A DNA stretch of 6,612 nucleotides from Chloroflexota bacterium (GCA_016191985.1 JACPVB010000089.1:1-6612); one strand, 5' to 3'; shown: positions 1 to 5,212, counted from the first letter of the stretch. Notes: generated from the sequence alone by a model not told the origin. A program made the numbers and translations.

Positions 1-78
1 ACGGCAAGCGCGCCGAGCGAAACATCTGTTCAAATTGGCGGGACGTCCGGCGGCAAGAAGAAGAGGAAACGGCATTAA
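1..78 (+). CDS. 3' end of an unidentified protein with a basic C-terminal tail (partial)
   Basis: Frame 1 is open from the first base to a TAA at 76-78 and encodes 25 residues ending GGTSGGKKKRKRH. The upstream part lies outside the window, so no function can be given. A glycine/serine linker followed by a Lys/Arg-rich tail is a common ending for nucleic-acid-binding proteins, but that is only suggestive. The stop is followed 15 bases later by a repeat element, which fits a gene ending here. An overlapping ORF that starts at 35 runs through the repeat and is unlikely to be real. The evidence is short, so this could be chance open frame. Confidence 0.5.
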   Translation, partial: TASAPSETSVQIGGTSGGKKKRKRH

Positions 79-92
79 GTCAGCATCTCAGC

Positions 93-254
93 ATGTCGTT
101 GCGAGGAGGGTGCTTGCTCTTCCTGACGACACTTGCGCCGCGCGCCAGTGCGGTGAGCAATCCCTTGTTATGAGGAGACTGCTTCGGCACAACCACACCT
201 GCCCTGGTACGGCTTAAGCCGCACGGTGCCAGGGAGAGCACCTCGCAGCGACAT
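93..254. repeat. Composite interspersed inverted-repeat element (BIME/REP-like)
   Basis: The ends are near-perfect inverted repeats: ATGTCGTTGCGAGG at 93-106 pairs with CCTCGCAGCGACAT at 241-254 (13 of 14). GGTGCT (109-114) pairs with AGCACC (237-242). Inside are at least two further hairpins: GCAATCCC/GGAGACTGC flanking TTGTTATGA (about 157-182), and CCCTGG/CCAGGG (202-207/229-234) enclosing the perfect 12-base palindrome CGGCTTAAGCCG (210-221). The wording resembles the 'GTCATTGCGAGG...' interspersed palindromes seen in many bacterial genomes (from memory, not searched). It encodes nothing convincing. It fills most of the spacer between the first gene and add. Confidence 0.75.
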
Positions 255-279
255 TCTAATATTGAGAATTGCTATCGCC

Positions 280-416
280 AGGACTTACGCAGAATGGTAT
301 TTTCGTCCGCTAATACCCTACGGGCACGATGTCTTCACGAATTTTCGCTAATCTTTTTAAAATTCGCGCAGATTGGCGTAGATTAGCGGATTCTGTTGGA
401 GTTTTGCGTAAGCCCT
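280..416. repeat. Inverted-repeat element with CTTACGCA termini (MITE-like), copy 1
   Basis: AGGACTTACGCA (280-291) pairs with TGCGTAAGCCCT (405-416) with one mismatch. A second internal pair is TCCGCTAAT (306-314) with ATTAGCGGA (382-390). The centre is A/T-rich and reiterates TTCGCTAATC and ATTCGCG-like words. A small dyad-like insert, TACCCTACGGGCACG (314-328), lies in the left arm. The left end CTTACGCAGAATGGT (284-298) is the exact reverse complement of the right end of the element at 4861-5044, which supports a shared repeat family. No ORF and no clear target-site duplication is seen. It ends 25 bases before the add start codon. Confidence 0.75.
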
Positions 417-432
417 ATATCGCTAAACTTTA

Positions 433-436
433 GAGG
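433..436 (+). promoter_or_regulatory. Ribosome binding site supporting the TTG start of add
   Basis: GAGG lies five bases before the TTG at 442. An in-frame TAA at 424-426 blocks any longer frame, and the next in-frame ATG comes only after the HxH zinc motif. This site therefore decides the start at 442. Confidence 0.6.
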
Positions 437-441
437 CAGAG

Positions 442-1482
442 TTGTTCAAAGACGAGACCGCTCCCCTGAACAAATATTTTTCCCTTCCCAAGGTCGATCT
501 GCATCGCCATCTGGAAGGGTCTCTGCGTCTTGCGACGATGTTGGATATTGCGAAACAGCATGGGGTAACGGTTCCAGTATCGATGCTTAATCTCAGCGGG
601 CTGGTGCAGATACAAGACCAGGACCCGATGACGTTCTCGAATTTTCTCGAAAAATTCAAAACCCTGCGTTTGTTTTACAAATCACCCGATGTCATTCACC
701 GCGTTACGCGCGAGGCGGTGGAGGATGCGGCCAAGGATAATGTCCGCTACCTTGAGCTGCGCTTTACGCCTGTGGCCCTGAGCCGCGCGGAGGGATTCCC
801 CCTGCACGATGTGATGGACTGGGTGATCACCAGCGCACAGGAAGCGGCCAGGAAACATAAAATAAAAGTCGGGTTGATCGCTTCGGTAAACCGTCATGAA
901 AGCCTGGAGCTTGCCGAGCAGGTGGCCTGGCTGGCGGTGGAACATATCAAGGATGGGCTGTTGGGCATGGATTTGGCCGGGAATGAGGCGGAGTTCAAGT
1001 CTGCGCCGTTTTATGATCTCTTCAAGGAAGCAAGGCAATCGGGTCTGCATGTGACCATCCACGCCGGGGAGTGGGGTCCCGCGGAAAACGTGCGCGATGC
1101 GATTGAGAATTTGGGCGCGGAGCGCATCGGCCACGGCGTGCGCGTGCTGGAAAATGAAAAAGTAACCGCGCTTGCGAAAGAACGCGGGACGGTCTTTGAA
1201 GTGTGTGTGACCAGCAATTATCAATCCGGCGTGGTTAAGTCCCTGCCGGAGCATCCGCTTTCACGCATGTTCGAAAATGGTCTGAAAGCCACAGTCAACA
1301 CGGATGACCCAAGCGTTTCAAGAATCACGCTTTCGCACGAATACCAGCATGTTGTGGAGGACCTGCGCGTGCCCATGGAGACGTTGAAGGATTCAGTCAT
1401 TGTCGCGGCGCAGTCCGCGTTTTTGCCCGATGTAGAAAAAACAAAGCTGATTGCGTCTCTTAAGAAGGAATTGAAATTATAA
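442..1482 (+). CDS. add: Adenosine deaminase family protein
   Basis: The 346-residue product should be a cytoplasmic Zn-dependent hydrolase converting adenosine or deoxyadenosine to inosine or deoxyinosine plus ammonia (purine salvage). It shows the full metal-dependent deaminase TIM-barrel signature: HRHLEGS with zinc ligands H21 and H23, MDLAGNE (about 176-182), HAGE with H207 and catalytic E210, IGHG with H231, TSNYQSG (257-263), and NTDDPSVS with zinc ligand D288 and D289. The length is typical of bacterial Add. The start is TTG at 442, forced by an upstream stop at 424-426 and supported by GAGG at 433-436. It appears to be a single-gene unit, with repeats on both sides. Close relatives in this superfamily deaminate adenine or 6-amino-6-deoxyfutalosine, so the family is certain but the exact substrate is inferred. 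No convincing promoter is visible in the 25 bases after the preceding repeat. Confidence 0.93.
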   Translation: MFKDETAPLNKYFSLPKVDLHRHLEGSLRLATMLDIAKQHGVTVPVSMLNLSGLVQIQDQDPMTFSNFLEKFKTLRLFYKSPDVIHRVTREAVEDAAKDNVRYLELRFTPVALSRAEGFPLHDVMDWVITSAQEAARKHKIKVGLIASVNRHESLELAEQVAWLAVEHIKDGLLGMDLAGNEAEFKSAPFYDLFKEARQSGLHVTIHAGEWGPAENVRDAIENLGAERIGHGVRVLENEKVTALAKERGTVFEVCVTSNYQSGVVKSLPEHPLSRMFENGLKATVNTDDPSVSRITLSHEYQHVVEDLRVPMETLKDSVIVAAQSAFLPDVEKTKLIASLKKELKL

Positions 1483-1487
1483 GTTCC

Positions 1488-1540
1488 TTCGTCCTGAGTG
1501 GAGGGTCGAGCGATCTTCGAGACCCGCAGTCGAAGGACGA
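1488..1540. repeat. REP-like hairpin just after add
   Basis: TCGTCCT (1489-1495) pairs with AGGACGA (1534-1540), and GGGTC (1503-1507) pairs with GACCC (1521-1525) inside it. It begins five bases after the add stop. It has no T-run on its 3' side, so it is better read as an interspersed palindrome that may protect the 3' end of the mRNA than as an intrinsic terminator. Its right arm AGTCGAAGGAC (1528-1538) can alternatively pair perfectly with GTCCTTCGACT at 1574-1584. Confidence 0.7.
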
Positions 1541-1573
1541 TTTGATGAAAACATAAATTATTTTTGAAACTCT

Positions 1574-1626
1574 GTCCTTCGACTACGCTGCACAAAGAGC
1601 AAGAGCGTGCGGTTCCGCTCAGAGAC
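1574..1626. repeat. Degenerate second copy of the REP-like sequence
   Basis: GTCCTTCGACTACGCTGC at 1574-1591 is the inverted counterpart of AGTCGAAGGAC at 1528-1538 (11 of 11). The following bases to about 1626 include CCGCTCAGAGAC, which resembles the other half of such a palindrome but no longer pairs well. It is probably an eroded copy. Confidence 0.5.
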
Positions 1627-1629
1627 TGC

Positions 1630-1740
1630 TTCTTAAGTACACGGATTTGACGGATCACACGATCAGACACGGATTTTTTAATGGTTTTTCCGTGAGAATC
1701 CGTAAAACCCGTGTCGTCCGTGTAAAAAATGACTTAAGAA
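1630..1740. repeat. Inverted-repeat element built from reiterated CGGAT/CCGTG words
   Basis: The outer arms are TTCTTAAGT (1630-1638) and ACTTAAGAA (1732-1740), a perfect 9-base pair. The inner arms are TACACGGA (1638-1645) and TCCGTGTA (1717-1724), a perfect 8-base pair. Each arm repeats an ACGGAT-like word roughly every 9-10 bases (the left arm near 1640, 1650 and 1660, with its complement on the right). The centre is A/T-rich (TTTTTTAATGGTTTTT). It carries no believable ORF. It has the same design as the elements at 280-416, 1775-1835 and 4723-4839 but uses different words. Confidence 0.7.
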
Positions 1741-1774
1741 ATGCTCTCTCAGGACGAAGTCATCACGTTAACCC

Positions 1775-1835
1775 CACCACATTTAATTCAAGGATAACAA
1801 AGGCGCTCCTTTGTGTTCTTCGCAAAGTTGTGGTG
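1775..1835. repeat. Inverted-repeat element in the aconitase leader with alternative stems
   Basis: CACCACA (1775-1781) pairs with TGTGGTG (1829-1835). Inside, ACAAAGG (1797-1803) pairs with CCTTTGT (1808-1814) around a CGCT loop. The same CTTTG (1809-1813) could instead pair with CAAAG (1823-1827), so two inner stems are mutually exclusive. The right arm reiterates a CTTTGTG-like word, which suggests another member of the spacer-repeat class. It lies about 60 bases before the acnA start and could fold in its mRNA. A regulatory role is possible but not shown. Confidence 0.6.
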
Positions 1836-1840
1836 TGAGA

Positions 1841-1869
1841 GTAGGGACGGGCCTCGCGCCTGTCCGTAC
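1841..1869. repeat. Short palindromic repeat before the acnA ribosome binding site
   Basis: GTAGGGACGGGC (1841-1852) pairs with GCCTGTCCGTAC (1858-1869) at 10 of 12 positions around a CTCGC loop. This GGGACGGGC...GCCTGTCC wording is a familiar interspersed hairpin type. Read in the acnA frame it gives VGTGLAPVRT, a spurious peptide that would appear if translation were called from an upstream ATG. It ends 15 bases before the ribosome binding site. Confidence 0.65.
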
Positions 1870-1884
1870 GAAATCCTCATCACC

Positions 1885-1891
1885 AAAGGAG
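1885..1891 (+). promoter_or_regulatory. Ribosome binding site of acnA
   Basis: AAAGGAG lies six bases before the ATG at 1898. It decides the start at 1898 over the in-frame ATG at 1811, whose extra 29 residues translate the hairpin repeat at 1841-1869. Confidence 0.85.
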
Positions 1892-1897
1892 TATCCT

Positions 1898-4657
1898 ATG
1901 CAAGACCTATTTAAGTCCCGCGACGTATTGAAGGTGGGAAAGAAGGAATACGTTATTTTCCGCCTCGATGCGCTGGAGAAGGCTGGTTTAACAAAACTCA
2001 GCAAACTTCCCTATTCCATCCGCATCGTGCTCGAGGCAGCCCTCCGTCAATGCAACGACAAGGAGATTACACAGGACGACGTAAAAAATATCGCGTCCTG
2101 GAGTCCCAAAGGCGCGCGCCCCGGCATTCCCTTCCTGCCCGGCCGCGTCGTCATGCAGGATTTTACGGGCGTCCCCGCCGTTGTGGACCTGGCCGCCATG
2201 CGCGCCGCCGTTGCCCGCCTGGGCGGTGACCCGAAGAAGATCAACCCGCTCGTGCCCGTTGACCTGGTCATTGACCACTCGGTGCAGGCCGATTTCTTCG
2301 CCACAGCTGACGCGCTCAACCGCAACACCGAAGTTGAATTTCAGCGCAACCGCGAACGCTACGAATTTTTGAAATGGGGACAAAAAGCTTTCAGCAATTT
2401 CCGCGTTGTGCCCCCAATGACAGGTATTGTTCATCAAGTGAACCTTGAAAATCTCGCCGAGGGCGTGATGACGAAGACTTCCGAAGTCTTTGCGGAGCAC
2501 CCCCGAAACGCAGTGGAGGGGGCCGAGACTTCGGAAGTCTATGCCTTCCCCGATACCCTCGTCGGCACCGACTCGCACACCACGATGATTAACGGTCTCG
2601 GCGTTGTGGGCTGGGGCGTGGGCGGCATTGAAGCGGAAGCTGTGATGCTCGGCCAGCCCATGGACATGCTGCTCCCCGATGTGATCGGTTTCAAACTTTT
2701 TGGCAAACTCAATGAAGGCGTCACCGCCACCGATCTCGTGCTCACCGTCACGCAGATGCTGCGCAAGAAAGGCGTGGTGGATAAATTCGTCGAGTTCTTC
2801 GGCCCGGGCCTCGATACGATGTCCCTAACCGACCGCGCCACCATCGGCAATATGGCTCCCGAATACGGCGCCACGATGGGCTACTTCCCTGTGGATGAAG
2901 AGACGCTTCGCTACATGCGTCTCACGGGCCGCTCCGACGAAGTCATTGACCGCACCGAAGCCTACATGCGCGCGCAGGGACTCTTCCGTGATGCGAACAG
3001 CCCCGACCCCGAATTCACCGACACGCTCGAACTGGACCTTGCATCTGTTGTCCCCTCTTTGGCAGGACCCAAGCGACCACAAGACCGCGTCGCGCTGACC
3101 GATATGCAGGATACATTCCGAAAGGCATTAACCGCCCCTGTAAAAGATCGCGGCTACGAACTCTCCGGAGATGCTTTGAACCGCGAAGCAACTTTCGGCA
3201 CCAACGGCGGCTCACAAAAGATGAAGCATGGCGCGGTGGTGATTGCGGCCATCACCTCCTGCACGAACACCAGCAACCCCTCCGTGCTGGTCGCGGCGGG
3301 ATTGCTTGCCAAAAAAGCCGTTGAAAAAGGCTTGAACGTGAAGCCATACGTCAAGACCTCGCTTGCACCCGGTTCCCGTGTGGTGACTGAATATCTCAAG
3401 CAGGCAGACTTGATTGACCCGCTTTCCAAACTCGGTTTCAATGTCATTGCCTACGGTTGTACGACCTGCATCGGCAACTCCGGTCCATTGCCGGGTGAAG
3501 TCGCCAAGGCGGTGACAGGTTCCGATATTGTTGCGGCGGCGGTCATCTCCGGCAACCGTAACTTTGAAGGCCGCGTCCACCCGTTGGTGAAGGCGAATTA
3601 TTTGGCCTCGCCTCCGCTCGTGGTGGCCTACGCCCTCGCCGGCACCGTGGACATTGACTTGAACAACGATCCCCTCGGCACAGACAAAAACAATCAGCCT
3701 GTATATCTCAAAGATTTATGGCCCAGCCAACAGGAAATCAGCGATGCGATTGCATCCAGCGTCAAAGCCGAAATGTTCAAGGACAAATATGCCGACGTGT
3801 TCTCCGGCTCCGAAATGTGGCAGGAGATCAAGGTTAAGGAAGGTGATTTGTTCGAGTGGAGCGAAGAGTCCACTTACATTCATCATCCGCCTTATTTCCA
3901 GACGTTGACTCTCGATGTGCCATCCATTCAACCCATCAAGGATGCGCGTGTGCTCGGCTTGTTCGGTGACTCCATCACCACCGATCACATTTCCCCGGCT
4001 GGCAACATCGCCGCAGATTCTCCTGCTGGAAAATTTTTGCAGGAGCGCGGTGTGCAACCAAAAGACTTTAATCAATACGGAACCCGCCGCGGCAATGACC
4101 TGGTGATGGCGCGCGGCACCTTCGCGAACATCCGCCTCAAGAACATCATGGTCGCGCCGAAGGAAGGCAACTGGACCAAATGGTTTAACGTTGAACGTTC
4201 AACGTTAAACGCGCAAGAGATGTCCATTTTCGATGCGGCGATGAAATACAAGGAAGCGAATGTGCCCACCATCGTTTTAGCTGGAAAAGAATATGGCACT
4301 GGCTCCAGCCGTGACTGGGCCGCGAAGGGACCCATGCTGCAAGGCGTGAAGGCGGTCATTGCTGAATCGTTCGAGCGCATCCACCGCTCCAATTTGGTGG
4401 GCATGGGCGTGCTTCCACTGAGATTCGCCGAAGGACAAAATGCCGAGTCTCTCGGTCTGGACGGAAGCGAAGTTTTTGACATCGAAGGTTTGAACGACAA
4501 TATCCAGCCAAAGAGCGAAGTCACTGTGAAAGCGAAAAAGTCAGAGGGAAAAGTTGTGGAATTCAAAGCCACCGTGCTGTTGAACACCGATGTGGAAGTG
4601 AACTACTACCGCAACGGCGGCATCCTGCATACGGTGCTGAGGAATTTGGTAAGGTAG
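1898..4657 (+). CDS. acnA: Aconitate hydratase A (aconitase)
   Basis: A cytoplasmic [4Fe-4S] enzyme that isomerises citrate to isocitrate via cis-aconitate in the TCA cycle. The 919-residue product starts MQDLFKSRDVL behind a strong ribosome binding site. Cluster cysteines are C455 (ITSCTNTSNPSV), C521 and C524 (YGCTTCIGNSG); their spacing of 66 and 3 equals that of C437/C503/C506 in human IRP1. Other signatures are LVGTDSHTTMINGLG, SGNRNFEGR with substrate-type arginines R554 and R559, GDSITTDHISPAGN, YGTRRGND, and the swivel-domain motif GTGSSRDWAAKGP (S804, R805), followed by ESFERIHRSNLVGMG. This is the AcnA/IRP1 monomeric type, not AcnB. It is about 28 residues longer than E. coli AcnA (891 aa). 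Two in-frame palindromic insertions (residues about 194-214 and 763-771) account for most of the excess. They fall between motifs, so the enzyme is probably active. An intrinsic terminator follows at 4667-4703. No clear promoter was found in the repeat-filled leader. Confidence 0.97.
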   Translation: MQDLFKSRDVLKVGKKEYVIFRLDALEKAGLTKLSKLPYSIRIVLEAALRQCNDKEITQDDVKNIASWSPKGARPGIPFLPGRVVMQDFTGVPAVVDLAAMRAAVARLGGDPKKINPLVPVDLVIDHSVQADFFATADALNRNTEVEFQRNRERYEFLKWGQKAFSNFRVVPPMTGIVHQVNLENLAEGVMTKTSEVFAEHPRNAVEGAETSEVYAFPDTLVGTDSHTTMINGLGVVGWGVGGIEAEAVMLGQPMDMLLPDVIGFKLFGKLNEGVTATDLVLTVTQMLRKKGVVDKFVEFFGPGLDTMSLTDRATIGNMAPEYGATMGYFPVDEETLRYMRLTGRSDEVIDRTEAYMRAQGLFRDANSPDPEFTDTLELDLASVVPSLAGPKRPQDRVALTDMQDTFRKALTAPVKDRGYELSGDALNREATFGTNGGSQKMKHGAVVIAAITSCTNTSNPSVLVAAGLLAKKAVEKGLNVKPYVKTSLAPGSRVVTEYLKQADLIDPLSKLGFNVIAYGCTTCIGNSGPLPGEVAKAVTGSDIVAAAVISGNRNFEGRVHPLVKANYLASPPLVVAYALAGTVDIDLNNDPLGTDKNNQPVYLKDLWPSQQEISDAIASSVKAEMFKDKYADVFSGSEMWQEIKVKEGDLFEWSEESTYIHHPPYFQTLTLDVPSIQPIKDARVLGLFGDSITTDHISPAGNIAADSPAGKFLQERGVQPKDFNQYGTRRGNDLVMARGTFANIRLKNIMVAPKEGNWTKWFNVERSTLNAQEMSIFDAAMKYKEANVPTIVLAGKEYGTGSSRDWAAKGPMLQGVKAVIAESFERIHRSNLVGMGVLPLRFAEGQNAESLGLDGSEVFDIEGLNDNIQPKSEVTVKAKKSEGKVVEFKATVLLNTDVEVNYYRNGGILHTVLRNLVR
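2475..2540. repeat. In-frame palindromic element inside acnA, first insertion
   Basis: AGACTTCCGAAGTCT (2475-2489) and AGACTTCGGAAGTCT (2526-2540) are perfect reverse complements, and each is itself palindromic except at its centre. The 36-base middle has CCCCC (2500-2504) opposite GGGGG (2518-2522). The 66-base unit is 22 codons, so the frame is kept. It encodes residues about 194-214, in which TSEV occurs at both ends as a by-product of the symmetry. It lies just before YAFPDTLVGTDSHT, where E. coli AcnA and IRP1 have a much shorter linker. This strongly suggests a mobile palindromic repeat accommodated in a surface loop. Confidence 0.8.
4183..4210. repeat. In-frame perfect 28-base palindrome inside acnA, second insertion
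   Basis: The 14 bases GTTTAACGTTGAAC (4183-4196) are followed directly by their exact reverse complement (4197-4210). The element contains four AACGTT-type words and encodes residues 763-771, FNVERSTLN. It lies between the conserved ARGTFANIRL and MSIFDAAMKY segments. There E. coli AcnA has about six fewer residues. The AACGTTGAACGTT wording resembles a repeat seen in spacers of other bacteria (from memory). A perfect palindrome of this length in a conserved gene is best read as insertion of a repeat. Confidence 0.85.
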
Positions 4658-4666
4658 AAAGTTGAG

Positions 4667-4703
4667 ATCAAAAACGAGACTCGCACGAGTCTCGTTTTTT
4701 GAT
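4667..4703 (+). terminator. Rho-independent terminator of acnA
   Basis: ACGAGACTC (4674-4682) pairs perfectly with GAGTCTCGT (4687-4695) around a GCAC loop, followed by a T-run (4695-4700). Flanking ATCAAAA and TTTTGAT extend the stem, with one unpaired T. It starts nine bases after the acnA stop. The A-run on the left arm would also let it work on transcripts from the other strand. Confidence 0.95.
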
Positions 4704-4722
4704 TCCTCATTCGGGGACGATG

Positions 4723-4839
4723 TGTTGCGGTGAGAAACCGTGTTCACCACAAAACGCACAGAGATTTTTAAAGGTTTTTTCTACCCTATGGGCGCACGTC
4801 AGTGAACTCTGTGATCTGATATAAAAAAGTACCGCAACA
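4723..4839. repeat. Inverted-repeat element with TGTTGCGGT termini and CACAGAG arms
   Basis: TGTTGCGGT (4723-4731) and ACCGCAACA (4831-4839) are perfect inverted repeats. The inner arms are CACAGAG (4757-4763) and CTCTGTG (4807-4813). The centre is the A/T-rich ATTTTTAAAGGTTTTTT, then TACCCTATGGGC (4782-4793), nearly identical to the insert at 314-325 of the first CTTACGCA element. There is no ORF. It begins 20 bases after the acnA terminator. Confidence 0.7.
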
Positions 4840-4860
4840 TTATGGGATTTAAGAACTCAT

Positions 4861-5044
4861 CTTACGCAATTCAAAAACCCCGTAGGGGTGGCAGGATTAT
4901 AGAAAATTGGACGAACAGAATCCAAATCCCGAAGGGATGGTATGGATTTTACAAGCTATGGCACCCCTGCGGGGTTAGATGGATTGCACGTCAAAATCTA
5001 TAATCATTTGACCCCTACGGGGTCATAAAACCATTCTGCGTAAG
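4861..5044. repeat. Inverted-repeat element with CTTACGCA termini and four mini-hairpins, copy 2
   Basis: The element opens with CTTACGCA (4861-4868) and closes with TGCGTAAG (5037-5044). Four 13-base hairpins sit inside: ACCCCGTAGGGGT (4877-4889), ATCCCGAAGGGAT (4926-4938), ACCCCTGCGGGGT (4963-4975) and ACCCCTACGGGGT (5011-5023). The first and last are reverse complements of each other. A GATTATAGA word after the first hairpin is mirrored by TCTATAATC before the last, so two units point each way and the whole can fold back on itself about 4950. The right end ACCATTCTGCGTAAG (5030-5044) is the exact reverse complement of 284-298. It has no ORF and no obvious target-site duplication. Confidence 0.8.
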
Positions 5045-5063
5045 GCGAGTTAATGAAATGAAA

Positions 5064-5101
5064 TCCCAATTCAACAATACCCTGATCTTGTTCATTTGGG
5101 A
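5064..5101. promoter_or_regulatory. Operator-like dyad upstream of the cyclase gene
   Basis: TCCCAATTCAACAA (5064-5077) and TTGTTCATTTGGGA (5088-5101) are inverted repeats matching at 11 of 14 positions (TCCCAA-N3-AACAA), separated by ten bases. The dyad overlaps the candidate -35 of the cyclase promoter, the placement expected of a repressor or activator site. Unlike the spacer repeats it is short, unique in the window, and outside the adjacent element. No regulator can be named, and an RNA hairpin or chance is also possible. Confidence 0.4.
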
Positions 5102-5118
5102 CATTCCTGTCATATAAT
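5088..5118 (+). promoter_or_regulatory. Candidate sigma70-type promoter of the cyclase gene
   Basis: A perfect TATAAT -10 lies at 5113-5118 with a weak TTGTTC -35 at 5088-5093 (19-base spacer, longer than ideal). Transcription would start near 5125, giving a leader of about 88 bases. It is the only consensus-quality -10 seen in front of a gene in this window. Confidence 0.5.
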
Positions 5119-5200
5119 CAAACAAACCGGCCTCTGGAATAAAATTAAAGAAAGCACAATTTCTTACGAAATTATCTTCAAGCGATGAAATCTTAGCAGC

Positions 5201-5207
5201 AAAGGAG
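5201..5207 (+). promoter_or_regulatory. Ribosome binding site of the cyclase gene
   Basis: AAAGGAG lies five bases before the ATG at 5213, fixing that start. Confidence 0.85.
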
Positions 5208-5212
5208 AGCGG

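Noticed and set aside
35..217. Small + strand ORF of 60 aa
   Set aside because: It overlaps the frame-1 protein tail and then runs through the palindromic element at 93-254. The peptide is Arg-rich and low in recognisable features.
280..416. Insertion sequence with transposase
   Set aside because: The element is about 137 bases with no ORF. At most it is a non-autonomous MITE-like unit, and no target-site duplication was seen.
396..429. Promoter for add (TTGGAG at 396-401 with TATATC or TAAACT)
   Set aside because: The spacers are 14 or 22 bases and the hexamers are poor, so I could not support a call.
682..1254. 190-aa minus-strand ORF opposite add
   Set aside because: It lies wholly antisense to a well-supported deaminase gene. 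It looks like a frame shadow and has no good start signal.
1542..1570. Promoter in the A/T-rich stretch after add (TTGATG...)
   Set aside because: No -10 at an acceptable distance, and it lies in the loop of an inverted repeat more than 300 bases before acnA.
1811..1897. N-terminal extension of aconitase from an ATG at 1811
   Set aside because: The extra 29 residues translate the hairpin repeat at 1841-1869 and match nothing in aconitases. The ATG at 1898 has AAAGGAG at the right distance.
1988..2578. 196-aa minus-strand ORF opposite acnA
   Set aside because: Antisense to conserved aconitase codons. High GC at third positions produces long shadow frames here and also at 3212-3580 and 4072-4587.
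4877..5023. Possible CRISPR array from regularly spaced repeats
   Set aside because: The units are only 13 bases, mirror-arranged rather than direct, and the spacers are related to each other. There are no cas genes.
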